A DNA stretch of 64,000 nucleotides, from contig CM049310.1 of the NCBI GenBank assembly GCA_026874595.1, forward strand, positions 81,764,556-81,828,555. Reading direction: 5' to 3'. A program made the position numbers and the translations under genes. Source of the DNA: Sipunculus nudus (Eukaryota > Annelida > Sipuncula > Golfingiida > Sipunculidae). Below, piece by piece: positions 9,011 through 20,760 of the stretch (position 1 is the first letter of the stretch; each line of letters opens with the position of its first letter). Under the pieces are notes generated by a model that saw nothing but the letters and a program-made list of their open reading frames with translations, did no database searches and was not told where the DNA came from.

Positions 9011-10866
9011 ACCGTAACATTAAAGCGTTCACACGGCAGTCTAAAACGTTTTCAAACTGTTTTGGCCAAAACGCTTTGAATCCAGCTAAAGAGGTGGTTT
9101 CAACCTGTTTTGAATGTGAACTTAATCGTTTTATCCATGCACTTGGCTAAAGTGTCATATGAACATTCTAGAACGGTTTGGGCCCAGTTTTCAAGCAGCA
9201 ACTCGACCACAGCATAATGCTGGTGTCAGCATGTTGTTTCATTGTCCACCGTGACAGGTGATTTTTTTATATAGATGCCCGGTCCGTAGTCCTACGTGTG
9301 TTAACGCCGACACTAGCAATGTTCAGATAAGGGTCTAAAAAACTACTGGTCTGGTTGGCAGTGTGGTCTGTACTGGCAACGAGACCACTATATGTGATGT
9401 ATAGCTATTAGTACGTACACTAGTCACCCTCTATGCATCAGTGCAGTGCCAGCCACACTATAGAAATGGGGGGGGGGGGGCGTGTTTAATCTGCGTGCAG
9501 TACCACTACAATATCAGATAGTAGTGTTGCAATTAAACATATATAGCAAGCTGTATCTTTCTTTCATCTGAAATCAGTGTTAATAACCACTGATCCAAAG
9601 TCGATAAAATTTACTAACATTGAATAAAAAGTAAAACAAAAGTAACGTATGCTAAGATATTATTAAATAATTAGCAAAATAATAACTATTTAGGTAAACT
9701 GGGTATAATGAACTAACCTGGAATCTGGGGGCTTACATAGTTGATTATAAGGTTGTTTTTTTATCTTCAATGTACTGCAACTACAACCTTTCATGTACTG
9801 TCATAACACATTCCCACTCAGACAATCAACTCATCAAAGGTCAATTTGTCTTACATCACAAGAAACCCTGATGAGACCAAAAAGAACTAGAATATGGGTA
9901 GTCGACAAGCGACTACGTGTATCCGCCGAAATTAGAATGGGACGGGTGAAGTCAGGCATGAATTGAGTGGCAAGGGGAAATAGAATGATGTGTGTTGCAT
10001 ATAAGCATGGATGTCTGCAACCGAAATGTGTATGTAGGTTGCGCCACCTACCACAAAATCAAGAAAACTGTCAAAGTTGTATACATATGCAAAAGGTCAA
10101 ACCTCTGCCGAGATATGAGTGATTTTATCCCACGGAAGACAAACAGACGGACGCTGTGCAAAGATGGTTGCAGGTGGCGCCACCAGTTTTGCCTATGATA
10201 AAGAGCTATGTGAGATCTATACACATGCAAAATTTTGGTCCAACCGGTCTAACGGTAAACGAGATATAAGCCTGGATGACTGCAGCGTAAACGTAAATGT
10301 AGTTGGCGCCACCTGTCATAAATCAAGAAAGCTGTCCAGGATGTATACACCTGCAAAATTTCAGGTGGATAAGTCCAACCAATGCAGAGATATGAGTGAT
10401 TATATCACAAGACATATGAACAGATGGACGCTGGGCAAAAATGGTTGCAGGTGGCGCCACCAATTTTTATGTATGTTATAAAGCTATCCAAGGGCTACAT
10501 TTGTGCAATTTTTTTCCTGATCGGTCAAACGGTTCCCGAGATGTGTGGGTTAATGTGTCAAAACAGACTCACAGATGGACGCAGAGCACAGAGGAAAGGT
10601 CAGAGGTCAAAACAAAATCGGGGCGCAGCAGTTCACATGTGACCCGAACATAATCCCGGGTTTCGTAAAAATCCACCCAGCGGTTACGGAGGAGTTCTCT
10701 TGACACCTACGCGGCGGCGGCGGCGGAGGCGGCAGGGGTGGGCAGAAAATATAGTATCCGCAAAACTCTGCTTTGGCGGATACAATTAGCCTCACAGAGT
10801 GGTCGTAAAAGGTTGTGGGAATTTAATTGTCTATGGAATATACCATCACTACAGATATTATTCTAC
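8965..10866 (-). repeat. Right arm of the large inverted duplication
   Basis: Reverse-complement partner of 1619-3067. It is interrupted by an 899-bp Helitron-like element (9887-10785); the flanks rejoin exactly to the uninterrupted left-arm sequence. A G homopolymer at 9467-9480 corresponds to the C homopolymer 2566-2583 of the left arm. The inner end overlaps the start of the integrase frame. The arms are clearly diverged by substitutions, so the event is not very recent. Confidence 0.8.
9887..10785 (-). mobile_element. Non-autonomous Helitron-like element, family A copy 1
   Basis: On the minus strand it starts TTGTATCCGCC, contains a reduced core of tandem sequence with the GGTGGCGCCACC palindrome, and ends with the subterminal hairpin GTAGTCGCTTGTCGACTAC, seven bases and CTAG. 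It lies between an A and a T, and the uninterrupted target is present in the left arm at 1708/1709 with no base duplicated or lost. No Rep/helicase coding is present, so it would need an autonomous partner. The subterminal GGCGGATAC motif is present upstream of the hairpin (as the inverted match of the 5' end). Confidence 0.8.
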
Positions 10867-11039
10867 TTAATATTCAAATTGTTGCAATATTAATCATACA
10901 TGTATGTAAAATAATATCTTATTAGGTAGTTGTAGGAATATTTGTGACTGTTTAGATCTGTTGTACAAAGTCTCACTTTTAAAAAAATGGCACCCTCCTT
11001 CAATGTTGAATACAGATTATAAGAAAACTGCAAAAACAT
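10867..11039. other. Unassigned AT-rich spacer
   Basis: Nothing recognised between the end of the inverted duplication and the LINE remnant. Confidence 0.3.
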
Positions 11040-11600
11040 TGTAAAATAGACTTTAGACAATGTTACCTCATATTTTAAATTCGGACCAAACAGGATTCAT
11101 CATAAAATCAGATACGTGGAGGAAAATATTATGAAAATTACATATAATTTGCATAAGCCAGAAAACATAAAATAAATAACTACTTTAGATCAATCAATAT
11201 TGAAAAAGCTTTTGATTTTTCAGAAATGTCCCACATTCAGAATACTTTTATTCTCTACAAAGTTGGAGAATTCTTTTTTAAAAAAATGGGTTATTATTCA
11301 TTACACTATAACATTGATCAGCAGTTGTGTTAGGAACAGAGGTTGGGCTACTGAGTATTTCACAATTTCTTGAGAAATAAGACAAGATAGCCCCTTATCT
11401 CCATATTTATTCATTTTAATATCTGAAATATTAGCAGGTAAAATCAGAAATAATCCAAGTATCAAAGGAGTTCATATCAGAGATAAACAATATAAATTAA
11501 ACAATATGCAGATGATATCGCTCTAATACTGACAACTCTAATGAGTTACCGGTCTATCAAGGAGACTATTCAGACATTAGTCTTATATCACTCTGGTGAG
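11040..11600 (+). pseudogene. LINE reverse transcriptase remnant (L1/Tx1 type)
   Basis: Three ordered RT landmarks are readable on the + strand in shifting frames. ILNSDQTGFI starts at 11072 (the 'pDQtGFikgR' motif). RQDSPLSPYLFILISE starts at 11380 (normally RQGcPLSPyLF). The catalytic box QYADD is at 11502-11516. Spacing is shorter than in an intact RT and there are stops and frameshifts between them, so this is an old, internally deleted copy. The motif wording resembles L1/Tx1-type LINEs more than CR1 or RTE, but clade assignment needs alignment. Confidence 0.7.
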
Positions 11601-12349
11601 GGGTGCAAAAATAAGTAACTGTGTACCTCCTATGTATATATGAGCTATACTGTTAATATGTTAAATTAAATTTTATTAAATTATTGCCATTTGTTAAATC
11701 TAGTACCATCCGTTGGAACAATTGTACAAAGAATTATGTCACTCTTGTAAACTTATGCTTCCAGCTTCATTAATTTGCAAAAGCATTATATTAAAAAGGG
11801 ATTTTTTAAGTTGTTGCTGGAACTATTTGTCAACTTTTGGAGATAATTAAAAACTGATAATATCTGGATAATAGTAACTAACTGATAATATGCATAGTGG
11901 GTTTAGTGTGGTTTGTGCCGATTATTGTAAATATTGGATATTTAAAGTAGTTTTTATGATTTATATGAAATAAAATTAATGATTTATAATAAATATTTTG
12001 CTTTCTTTTGTGTACTGTAACTGAAAATTTTATGTACTATGATCACTAAGTATGACAACTGACTCTCTATCAGACAGTCTTCTCACAAAAGGTTACTGTT
12101 GCATCAGAACTTAACTCATTAATGGTTACTGTCAAGCTCAAAGGTATTTAGCCACACAGTGGCACAAGGCTATCTTACTCAATAACCGTGACAAATTACT
12201 TATATAATATTTTAAAAATTACTAACTAGCAGGGTTTGGCTATACATATTGTGTTATCTTTATTTATAAGCAAAGGTTACAGTTATATAAAATAATAACC
12301 TTATTAACGGTTACTGTTATGTGGATGTTAGAGCCCGTTTGCGGATCTG
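11601..12349. other. AT-rich non-coding sequence
   Basis: No gene seen. The phrase GGTTACTGTT recurs (about 12091, 12117, 12265, 12310), suggesting degraded repeats, but I cannot define a unit. Confidence 0.35.
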
Positions 12350-13015
12350 GCCCATCTGCCGATGGGCTCGGTCCATATGAGGATCCGTTATTGGACTGCC
12401 CATTTGCAGATGGGCAACCCAATAACCGATTCTAGTTTTTGTTAGTAATACGTTATTATTTTATTATCTTGATGAATTTTGAACTCAGACAATCATTTCT
12501 CAGAACCTAAATATGAGTTCTTAGTTAAATCTAAAGGATTCAAAATTATGGAATTGCTTGCTCCTACATCTTTGTGGTAATGTATTTGAGATTTTTGCGC
12601 AACAGCGGTAATTACTCTTTGGTAAAAAGTGAACCTCATTAAACTCTTAACATCATGCGAATGCAATGTAAACTAATTAAGAATTTTGTGTAAAAAGTTA
12701 TTAAATAGGGTATTGTAACACTGAATGCACATCTATGTAGTTTTCTATGCACATCTGTGTAATTTTAATGATAAAATTGTTGATGTAAGGCTGTGATATT
12801 AATTTATGTTTCAATAAACACATTTAAGTTCTGAGAAATGTTTGTCTGAGTACAAAAGTCATCAAGATAATAAGATAAAAACGTATTACTTACAAAAACA
12901 AAAATCGGTTACTGGGCCACCCCAATCTGCAGATGGGCCAGAAAGTGCATGGTGTCAGATGGGCAGCCCAATAAAGGATCCTCATATGGGCCAAGCCCAT
13001 CGGCAGCTCAACGTG
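12350..13015. mobile_element. Fold-back (MITE-like) element with about 80-110 bp inverted ends
   Basis: The left end (12350-12431) and right end (12904-13015) are inverted copies: each has CTGCCGATGGGC, CATATGAGGATCC and GCCCAT...CAGATGGGC blocks in mirrored order, then AACCGATT at the inner edge. The loop of about 470 bp has no coding potential. The arms also contain short internal palindromes. No transposase is seen; this fits a fold-back or MITE-type DNA element. Confidence 0.65.
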
Positions 13016-13019
13016 GATA

Positions 13020-13370
13020 GTGTTAATTGCCTATGGTATATACACACCATCACCCGCCAATTAAGTAATTACTCTACTGCACATATAATCAGATAATGGC
13101 CATGTGAGTTATCTGTTAATCTGTTTATACAACTATTCATCTTACTTGGATGATGGTATTGTGTGTCTGGCTGTGAACTGATGCATATGGAAGGTCACTA
13201 TATACATTATAAACAGTGCTCTGGTACTACTGCCAACCAGACCACCGAGTGTTTTAGATCCTTTTGAATGTTCACGGATTGAAACCGATTTGGCCAAAGC
13301 GTTTAAACCATATCGTTTTGTATGTGAGAGGGTTATCTGTCGCCATTTCAAAGCCCATAAAGTCGTCGTG
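13020..13370 (+). repeat. Diverged third copy of part of the inverted-duplication sequence
   Basis: Stretches such as GTTAATTGCCTATGG, GTGTCTGGCTGTGAACTGAT and TGCCAACCAGACCA follow the same order as at about 2297-2335 and 2596-2700. So the arm sequence is itself a dispersed repeat and not unique genomic DNA. Confidence 0.5.
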
Positions 13371-13549
13371 ATGCTTACATTCAGTTAAAAGTACCGGTAT
13401 GTTAAAGAAAATAAAAAATCTGATATATATTTATATTATACCAGTTAGGCTGGTTCCAAGGCCTAATGCCTGTCCGTTACAGTTACACCGCTCAGGCAAT
13501 AACTAGGGTTTATACGCCGCAGTTTTGCCTCTTCTTATGCCTAACCGTT

Positions 13550-14420
13550 AGACTAGATCTAGTATTTTGAGTCACTAGACAGACACGGTTGAGGTGGTCT
13601 GGGACCACCGCCCCGGCCTGTCTCTTTAGACTATAATTTTGATGCCGAAAATTGCCACACAAGCCAAGCCAAGGAGCCGCGAAGAGCCACCAGCGTGCAC
13701 CCGCACCGGTGACCGAGAAAGCTACATCATCCACACCCACAAAGCCCCGAGCGGGCCACTCACCGCACGGACATCAGCAGCAAAGCCGCTGCCCCTACGA
13801 ACCCGGTCGCGAGCGACAACCCCGAGCAGGATGCGCACCACAACAGAGAGGCCCGAACACAAGCAGGGAAACCCAGACCGCCGACAGAACAACTCCTGCC
13901 GCGAAGAGCCGGACTTCCTGTGACTTAGATCGGGCAGGCTGTCTTGTCTTCTTCTTGACTTAATTGTGCTGTGCCTTGTCTTGCTTGTCTTGACTTAGGT
14001 TCCGGCTGTCGGGGTGGTCTTGTCTTCTCTTGGCTTGTCCCAGGGCTACCAGTCTTGGCTTGGTCTTGGGTCTTGAAGTCTTGTGGCAGGTAGCGGACCT
14101 AAAGTTGTCTGTCTGTCCGCTGCCAGGTCGGTTTGTGATTGATTAGTCCTAAATAGGACTGTTGGGGGGTAGTCCTAAAAAGGACTGTTAGGGGGTCTTG
14201 TCTGGTCTGTCTGGAGCTGTCCCGGTGTAGGTCTGGGTGGTCGTCTTGGTAGTTGCTGTCAGTGGGCGGATGGGTTGTGCGCTCGTCTGGGTGCCCTCTA
14301 AAATTTCGCTGGTGGTGTTTGAGGGCTGCCGCTGGACTTGCGCGTCGGTGTCGGATGCTGTTTGGTGGAGGTTGTCAGGGGTAGTTGTCAGTGGTGGGGG
14401 GGCGCAGATTTCTTTATATA
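13550..14420. other. GC-rich island of unknown nature
   Basis: Base composition changes abruptly to GC-rich, with CCG/GCG-rich text at 13610-13920 and CTTGTCTTG-type text at 13930-14110. Overlapping open frames (13639-13963 +, 13510-13740 minus) are rich in Pro, Arg, Thr and Ser with no recognised domain. At 14145-14160 and 14171-14186 there are two direct copies of a hairpin AGTCCT-loop-AGGACT, each followed by GTTRGGGGGT. It could be a retroelement 5' UTR/gag remnant or a CpG-rich promoter; nothing decides. Confidence 0.4.
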
Positions 14421-14559
14421 TAATTTTACAAGTATCACTTGGAATTTTTAAAGAAAATACCTCATGATCATTTACCCTTATATTGGCCTAAAGGAGATAT
14501 CTATAAGAGATATCTTTATAGTTAGAAATTTAGCTGGCCGGTGGGGCTCTCAGTTTGTA

Positions 14560-14561
<2 letters not shown>

Positions 14562-14600
<39 letters not shown>
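14562..14600. repeat. TA microsatellite
   Basis: Uninterrupted alternating TA for about 39 bases. Confidence 0.9.
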
Positions 14601-14603
<3 letters not shown>

Positions 14604-15330
14604 CGTTACCGCATCGATAAATATATGAAGTGGGAACCAGTCTATTCTCCGAACCAGCCAATCAGTTAACACCGGTTTTGGCCGAGGAATCCCGAATGCC
14701 CCCACGTCGTGACATGAGCGATAATAAATGAACCTGTGACCTGAACCCAGGGAAAGAAGCGGTCTTGGTGGAAATTATCAGATCAAATGTAAGTTTAGAA
14801 ATATCGATGTGTATCTTTATCAGTATATTAAGGTATTCTGGGCCGAAAATGTCAATCATTGGGTGAGATAAACACAGAGTGTAAACAATTTAAAATGCAC
14901 AAATATCACAAACTCTGACTTTTGAGTTCGAACAGCCTTGTTTTTGAAAAGTGAAGTCTCCAACCTGAGATCATTCTTGAGCCCAGGATGGATATTCTTG
15001 TCTTAATAGCAGCCAGTGATTGTAACCATAGGAATTAATGACGAGTCGTATAGGATATATTAATTGGATGAATACACTTTTGGGGAGGGGGTTGCAACAC
15101 GTACAGAATTTGTTGTATTTATATCCAAGTTCAAACATTTATTGATTAAATATTTCAATTCATGTATTAAAACTGCTTTCCAACCACTGAAACTAAATTC
15201 ATACCAAATAATTGACAAGACTGTAAAATCAATACTAAAAGTCTTGAAATATAATTTAAAGTGCATGTTTTAACCTTTTTAATTTATAAGTAATATTGTA
15301 TAAGTGTCATATTGATGCAAATATAATTAC
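14601..15330. other. Unassigned non-coding
   Basis: Open frames on both strands at 15060-15273 are mirror effects of AT-rich sequence. No domain, splice pair or repeat boundary is supported. Confidence 0.35.
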
Positions 15331-15490
15331 AGTCGAACCTGTATAATGCAACCACCCAAGGCACTGGGCTCAAATGGTGGTAAAAGACACTATTGAACAG
15401 ATGGTCCTATTAGACAGATTCTTAAATTTTAGGAATTTTACAGAGCTAGATGACATGTATGACAGAAGTATATGTAGTGGGCCACCTTTA
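15331..15490 (+). repeat. Possible DNA-transposon end (CAGTCGAACCTGTATAA type)
   Basis: Starts ACAGTCGAACCTGTATAATG followed by CACCCAAGGCACTGGGCT, wording typical of terminal parts of widespread invertebrate DNA transposons. The inverse ending (GACAGGTTGGACTGTA) occurs at about 24878-24893. Family and full extent are not determined. Confidence 0.3.
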
Positions 15491-15493
15491 TGC

Positions 15494-15920
15494 CGGTCTG
15501 TCGATTTACCCAAAACACCGGTGTTTTGGGTAATTAGGACGAAACACTACGAAACACCTATTAAGCATCAATATTTAACAAATTTAACAACACATGTCAT
15601 AAGAATATAACATTATTCACTTACAGACGTCGTTTCAAAGTAAAATGTTGGATAATAAAGTAAATTTTGAGTGTTTAGTTTGACATCGTTTACGCCCGTC
15701 ACAGGAGCCCGACATTTTCCATTACACCCGTTGATCGATAGGGCTGCCATCTCCTGGAGGATATGAAAACAACAGTGCTCCAGGTTGGTCAGGCGAAACA
15801 TCGTGACTCCCGCCTTAAACATGCTGTCCACCTCGTTCCTAAACAGGCTACATGCTAAAATATGATAAATTTATATTGTTGATTATGTGATTTGGAATGT
15901 TATTATTATATAATGGTTAT
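15494..15920 (-). repeat. Inverted segmental copy 1 (partner of 23482-23895), edged by a palindrome
   Basis: The minus strand here is nearly identical (about 95% over the central 200 bases by eye) to the + strand at 23482-23895. One edge carries a perfect 28-bp palindrome at 15506-15533 (half-site TTACCCAAAACACC); similarity stops a few bases beyond it. The segment contains an exon-like open frame (see 15625-15854). Confidence 0.8.
15625..15854 (-). CDS. Candidate internal exon of an unrecognised, Cys-containing protein
   Basis: On the minus strand an acceptor (CATATTTTAG|CA) and a consensus donor (TCT|GTAAGT) enclose 230 bases that are open in one frame: two bases complete a codon, then 76 codons with no stop. 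The peptide contains LEHCCFHILQEMAALSINGC and a C.G.C..P motif. A second copy at 23.5 kb keeps most residues. I do not recognise the family. C-x-G-x-C-x-x-P occurs in TGF-beta ligands, but nothing else supports that. The possible upstream exon 16771-16844 has a matching phase. Evidence is open frame, splice sites and duplication only; the gene is unproven. Confidence 0.4.
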
Positions 15921-16770
15921 TATTATTGTTGTTGTTGCTATGGGCCAGATGGACGAATGAATTAAGTAATCGATTGATTCATTTATGTGAATTGTCTTTC
16001 ACTGTAACATGATAAGCAAACAAGCTTGCATCATAGTTGTATATTTTAAATATCAAATAGATAAAATTACCATATAAAATTGCCACAACAAAAACAAGCA
16101 TGATTTGCAATAAAGTATATAGGCTAGTATTTCTGGTTGATGAGGCCTGAGGCGAAACATCATTGATAAGATATAGGCAAGATGGTTCTAATAATATTGT
16201 TAAATTTGGAATGTTACGTTTGACGAACCCAGCTTATATCATAATTAATTTTACTATTATTATAACTGTTGTTTCAATGGGTCAGGCGAATAAATAAACG
16301 AAGGGAGGAGTGGACGGATGAATGAATAAATGAATTCTTTAGTCCTACTCTTTTTTTGTTAATTCACTTTTGAATAACAAAAGAGACCAATGAATGTTAA
16401 TATAATATATCATACTGTCTTTCTTACAGGCCTATATGCATTTTAAAGCTGATAAAAATAAAGAGCTATTAAGAGAGCAATTCCAACATAACTATACGCG
16501 CTCTCCAATTTTTATGTATAATAATTTGTCAAGACCGCTTATGTATTTATGAATATTTTCATAATCCATCTGTCGTGACTATGAGGGCCCCTGAATATAA
16601 TTTACTACATTGTATTAAAGCCAACTAGTGTGAAAATTGGCAGGGATTCATTATAACTGTATATTCAAATATATTTTCATGGATAAAGATACTATAGTAA
16701 TCCAAAATTTCATGATCCCAACGATAAAAAAAATCACCCTGTTATCGAATAACATACATTGAGAAGTTAC
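15921..16770. other. Non-coding between the two candidate exons
   Basis: AT-rich, with no other open segment bounded by good splice sites. Would be an intron if the two exons belong together. Confidence 0.3.
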
Positions 16771-16844
16771 CTGTATTCATTGACGCGACCACGAGATCAA
16801 CCTCAACCAATATGTTTGATGAATTTTCAATAAAGCCACATGAA
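16771..16844 (-). CDS. Possible upstream exon of the same minus-strand gene
   Basis: The minus-strand sequence between an AG (AACAAG|TTC) and a donor (ACAG|GTAACT) is open and reads SCGFIENSSNILVEVDLVV then ASMNT, ending with one base of a codon. That base plus the first two of the exon at 15854 restores frame (GCA). The acceptor lacks a pyrimidine tract, so the left boundary is weak. No copy is seen next to the 23.5-kb duplicate, where a Helitron-like element sits instead. Confidence 0.25.
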
Positions 16845-17548
16845 CTTGTTTTTATTATACATGTATTATGAATGAAACTGGTAATTAATATGTACTGATT
16901 TAAAAAGCATAATTTTTGGGGGGATTCCATTGTTTTTCTTATATTGTATATGTGATTTTCTCCTGATATCACTCAAGAACACCTAAATGTTCAATTTGTA
17001 TGTGGTATAAAATTCATGTATGTAAAATCATATATTGCCTCAAATATTTGACAAACTTTTGACTAAATTACATCTCATTTCCGGTATCCATTAACTGTTG
17101 CCATCAATTATTTCTCATTGAGAAATTATGAGGGAATGAGAAGCTAATTAGGCAGATACGCGAGTCAGCATGCGCTCGTCATGGCTGATTAAACTTGGAA
17201 GAAGGCACCGTGCAGCGGGCCACCCTTCTTTGGACAACACTTACGTAATGATTGCGGGGAAGCACACAGTATGATTCGCAGATCAATTGAGTTGCCGATG
17301 TATATGCCGATAATGGACTCTTCACAAATATGTACGTGAAGATTAATAAAACCACGTATTATACACGTATTATATCACATTATGACCACAGATGGATAGA
17401 CCATGCGGACACTTGATAAGTATCGAAACTACCAAGAGGCTTGACCAGCAAATTATGAGTATATAGATAGTCATCATTACACAGACTATCAGTTACTGAC
17501 GAGTTCTGCTCAAGTTATAACTAAAAAAATAATGCATGACTTTGAATG

Positions 17549-17551
<3 letters not shown>
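16845..17551. other. Unassigned non-coding
   Basis: No gene or repeat that I can define. Confidence 0.3.

Positions 17552-17597
<46 letters not shown>
17552..17597. repeat. TA microsatellite
   Basis: Uninterrupted alternating AT for about 46 bases. Confidence 0.9.
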
Positions 17598-17599
<2 letters not shown>

Positions 17600-17994
17600 A
17601 TTAAACAGCATCTGTTCAGGTGAAAAATAAAATATTCATAGTCCTCAATAGTATTAAACGTCCCATCAGAATCTTAATTATTAGCGAACCTGTGAGCTTA
17701 TGCGATGGTGCGGCGTCGTGCGTCGTCTGTACGTTAACCATAGCTATCTCAAAAATGGCAGGAGCTAGCATCACCATTTTTTTTGCAAATAATCAGTCAT
17801 CCAAAAAACTATATCGGATTTTGCTTATTTTTTGGCTAACTGCATTTTTCAAATGGTCTCAGTTCAGTGACTTTTGGCTGAGTTATGGGAAGCTGAATTT
17901 AATCATATGCCATAACAGCCCATGTTAGCTAAGTGGCTACAAAAATCTTCTTTTCAAAAACCACTGGGCTTAATTATTTAATCTCACACATTAA

Positions 17995-19578
17995 TTGTAT
18001 CCGCCAAAACAGAGTTTTGCGGATACTATGTTTTCAGCTGGCCGCCGCCGCCGCCGCCGCCGCGTAGGTGTCCGGAGAACTCCTCCGTAACCGCTGGGCG
18101 GAATTTTCCGAAACCCGGGATTATGTTCGGGTCACATGTGAACTGCTGCGCCCCGATTTTGTTTTGACCTCTGACCTTTCCTTTGCGCTCTGCGTCCGTT
18201 TGTGCGTCTGTTTCCACACATAAACCCACATCTCCGGAACCGTTTGACCGATCAGGAAAATTTTTTTGCACAAATGTAGCCCTCGGAGAGCTTTATAACA
18301 TACACCAAAAATGGTGGCGCCACCTGCAACCATGTTTGCACAGTGTCCATCTGTTCGTCTGCCTTGGGTTAAAATCACTCATATCTCTGCAGTGACTTGA
18401 CTAATTCACCTGAAATTGGGCATGCGTAAACATCCTGGATAGCTTTTCTGATTTTATGACAGGTGGCGCCACCTACATTCACGTTTACGCTGCAGACATC
18501 CAAGCTCATATCTCGGGAACCGTTTGACCGATCAGGAAAATTCTTTTGCACAAATGTAGCCCTTGGAGAGCTTTATAACATACACCAAAAATGGTGGCGC
18601 CACCTGCAACCATGTTTGCACAGTGTCCATCTGTTCGTCTGCCTTGGGTTAAAATCACTCACATCTCTGCAGTGACTTGACTAATTCACCTGAAATTGGG
18701 CATGCGTATACATCCTGGATAGCTTTTCTGATTTTATGACAGGTGGCGCCACCTACATTCACGTTTATGCTGCAGACATCAAAAGTCATATCATGGGAAC
18801 CGTTTGACCGATCAGGAAAATTCTTTTGCACAAATGTAGCCCTTGGAGAGCTTTATAACATACACCAAAAATGGTGGCGCTACCTGCAACCATGTTTGCA
18901 CAGTGTCCATCTGTTTGTCTGCCTTGGGTTAAAATCACTCATATCTCTGCAGTGACTTGACTAATTCACCTGAAATTTAGCATGCGTATACATCCTGGAT
19001 AGCTTTTCTGATTTTATGACAGGTGGCGCCACCTACATTCACGTTTACGCTGCAGACATCCAAGCTCATATCTCAGGAACCGTTTGACCAATCAGGAAAA
19101 TTTTTTTGCACAAATGTAGCCCTTGGAGAGCTTTATAACATACACCGAAAATGGTGGCACCACCTGCAACCATGTTTGCACAGTGTCCATCTGTTCGTCT
19201 GCCTTGGGTTAAAATCACTCATATTTCTGCAGTGGTTTGACTAATTCACCTGAAATTCGGCATGCTTATACATCCTGGATAGCTTTTCTGATTTTATGAC
19301 AGGTGGCGCCACCTACAATCAAGTTTACGCTGCAGACATCCAAGCTCATATCTAGGGAACCATTTGACCGATTGGGCCAAAATTTTGCATGTGTATAAAT
19401 CTCACATAGCTCTTTATCATACGCAAAACTGGTGGCGCCACCTGCAGCCATGTTTGCACAGCTCCCATCTGTTTGTCTGCCATGGGATAAAATATCCATG
19501 CTAATATGCAACACTTCACCCGTTCCACTCTGATTTAGGCGGATACAAGTAGTCGCTTGTCGACTACCCGTATTCTAG
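17995..19578 (+). mobile_element. Non-autonomous Helitron-like element, family A copy 2
   Basis: Starts TTGTATCCGCC after an A and ends CTAG before a T. The 5' end folds on itself (GTATCCGC...GCGGATAC). Its 11 terminal bases recur inverted at 19538-19548 (GGCGGATACAA), followed by the hairpin GTAGTCGCTTGTCGACTAC (19549-19567), CCGTATT and CTAG. The core is a 280-bp tandem repeat of about four units; each unit carries GGTGGCGCCACC twice, about 150 and 130 bases apart. Open frames of 70 codons that repeat every 280 bases are an artefact of the array. It sits inside the family H element. Confidence 0.8.
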
Positions 19579-20339
19579 TTATCCTTAGATGTTGATGATT
19601 CAAGTTTGTTTAAATGGTTTTGGTTCAATGATTTTTGGCTGAGTTATGGGAAACTGAACTTTGCAATTTTGCTGTTATTTTCCCATATTAGTTATAAACC
19701 TACAAAATGTTTTTCGACTGATGATTCTGAGGCCAGTTTGTTTAATATTTTGCAAGAACAATTCCCTGAATAATTCTTATCATAATTGTCTTTCATGGTT
19801 CCAAAGAATGAATTTTTGCTGAATTATAAAGATTGAATTGAGTCAATTTACCATATATATTAGCTGTGTGAAGCAGATACATCTAGCCTAGCACCAGTTT
19901 ATCAGCATCCATTACATCATGCCTCTAGACATTTAGATTTCAGGTTATCTATGGAAAATATTGACAAGAATGTTTTTTAAAAGCTTTTAAAATATGTAGA
20001 TTTATGATATTACATATCATCTGTACGCTAACTCATAATTTCTCAGGAATAGCAGGAGCTACTTTCCCCAAAATTTATGCAATTATCTGTCACATATCAA
20101 ATGTTGATGGATTCAGCTTAGTTTTGCTATTTGCATTTACTTAGATATTACAGGGAAAAAGCTGAAAAAAACTTTAAAAGTCTTCTTCTTGTAAACGGTC
20201 CAGCCAAATTGTTCAATACTTAACAGAAATGATCCCCGAGGCGAGCCCTCTAAAGTTTGTTCAAATGGTTTGTGTTGGATAAATATTAGCAGAGATACAT
20301 AAAAGGCCAAGATTGTGTATGTTTCTTGAATAGGTTGAG

Positions 20340-20760
20340 AAACTGCCAACTGTTTCAAATTTGGCAACAGATCAAGAGTTCATTCATTGCAGCCAAATAT
20401 AGGTCAAGAGTTCAATCAGTGCAGCCAAGCACAAGGCATGTGATCACCTCATGGGCAGCATGTGATCATCTCATGGGTAGCATGTGATCACCTCATGAGT
20501 ATCATGTGATCACCTCATGGGTGTCATGCCACTCAGGGCTGTATATAGAGCCAATCTGTGAGCTTATGCAATTGTGTGCCTACTATTTCAGATTTGGCAA
20601 TAGGCAAAAGGTAAGCCTGGGTTTATTTATAGCTTTGGTAGACTGCCAACTATGTCAAATTATGCAACAGGTCAAGAGTTCACTCAGTGCAGCCAGGTAC
20701 AGGTCAAAAGTTCACTCAGTCTAGCCAGGTGCAGGTCAAGAGTTCACAAAGTGCAGTAGC
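20340..20760 (+). repeat. Short-period tandem repeats within family H
   Basis: A run on CATGTGATCACCTCATGGG (four copies, 20437-20525) is flanked by repeated text CAGGTCAAGAGTTCACTCAG with GCAGCCAGGTA (about 20664-20755, and variants from 20370). Imperfect minisatellite, non-coding. Confidence 0.6.

Noticed and set aside
13639-13963. Pro/Arg/Thr-rich frames of 94 and 103 codons in the GC-rich island
   Set aside because: Overlapping frames in different phases reflect lack of stops in GC-rich text; no domain or start/splice support.
15625-15854. TGF-beta ligand fragment based on a C.G.C..P motif
   Set aside because: Only this short motif fits; the rest of the cystine-knot pattern is absent.
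18463-19244. Series of 70-codon open frames repeating every 280 bases (also 22242-23014)
   Set aside because: They are the same frame in successive monomers of the family A tandem array, with no splice context and no domain; repeat artefact.
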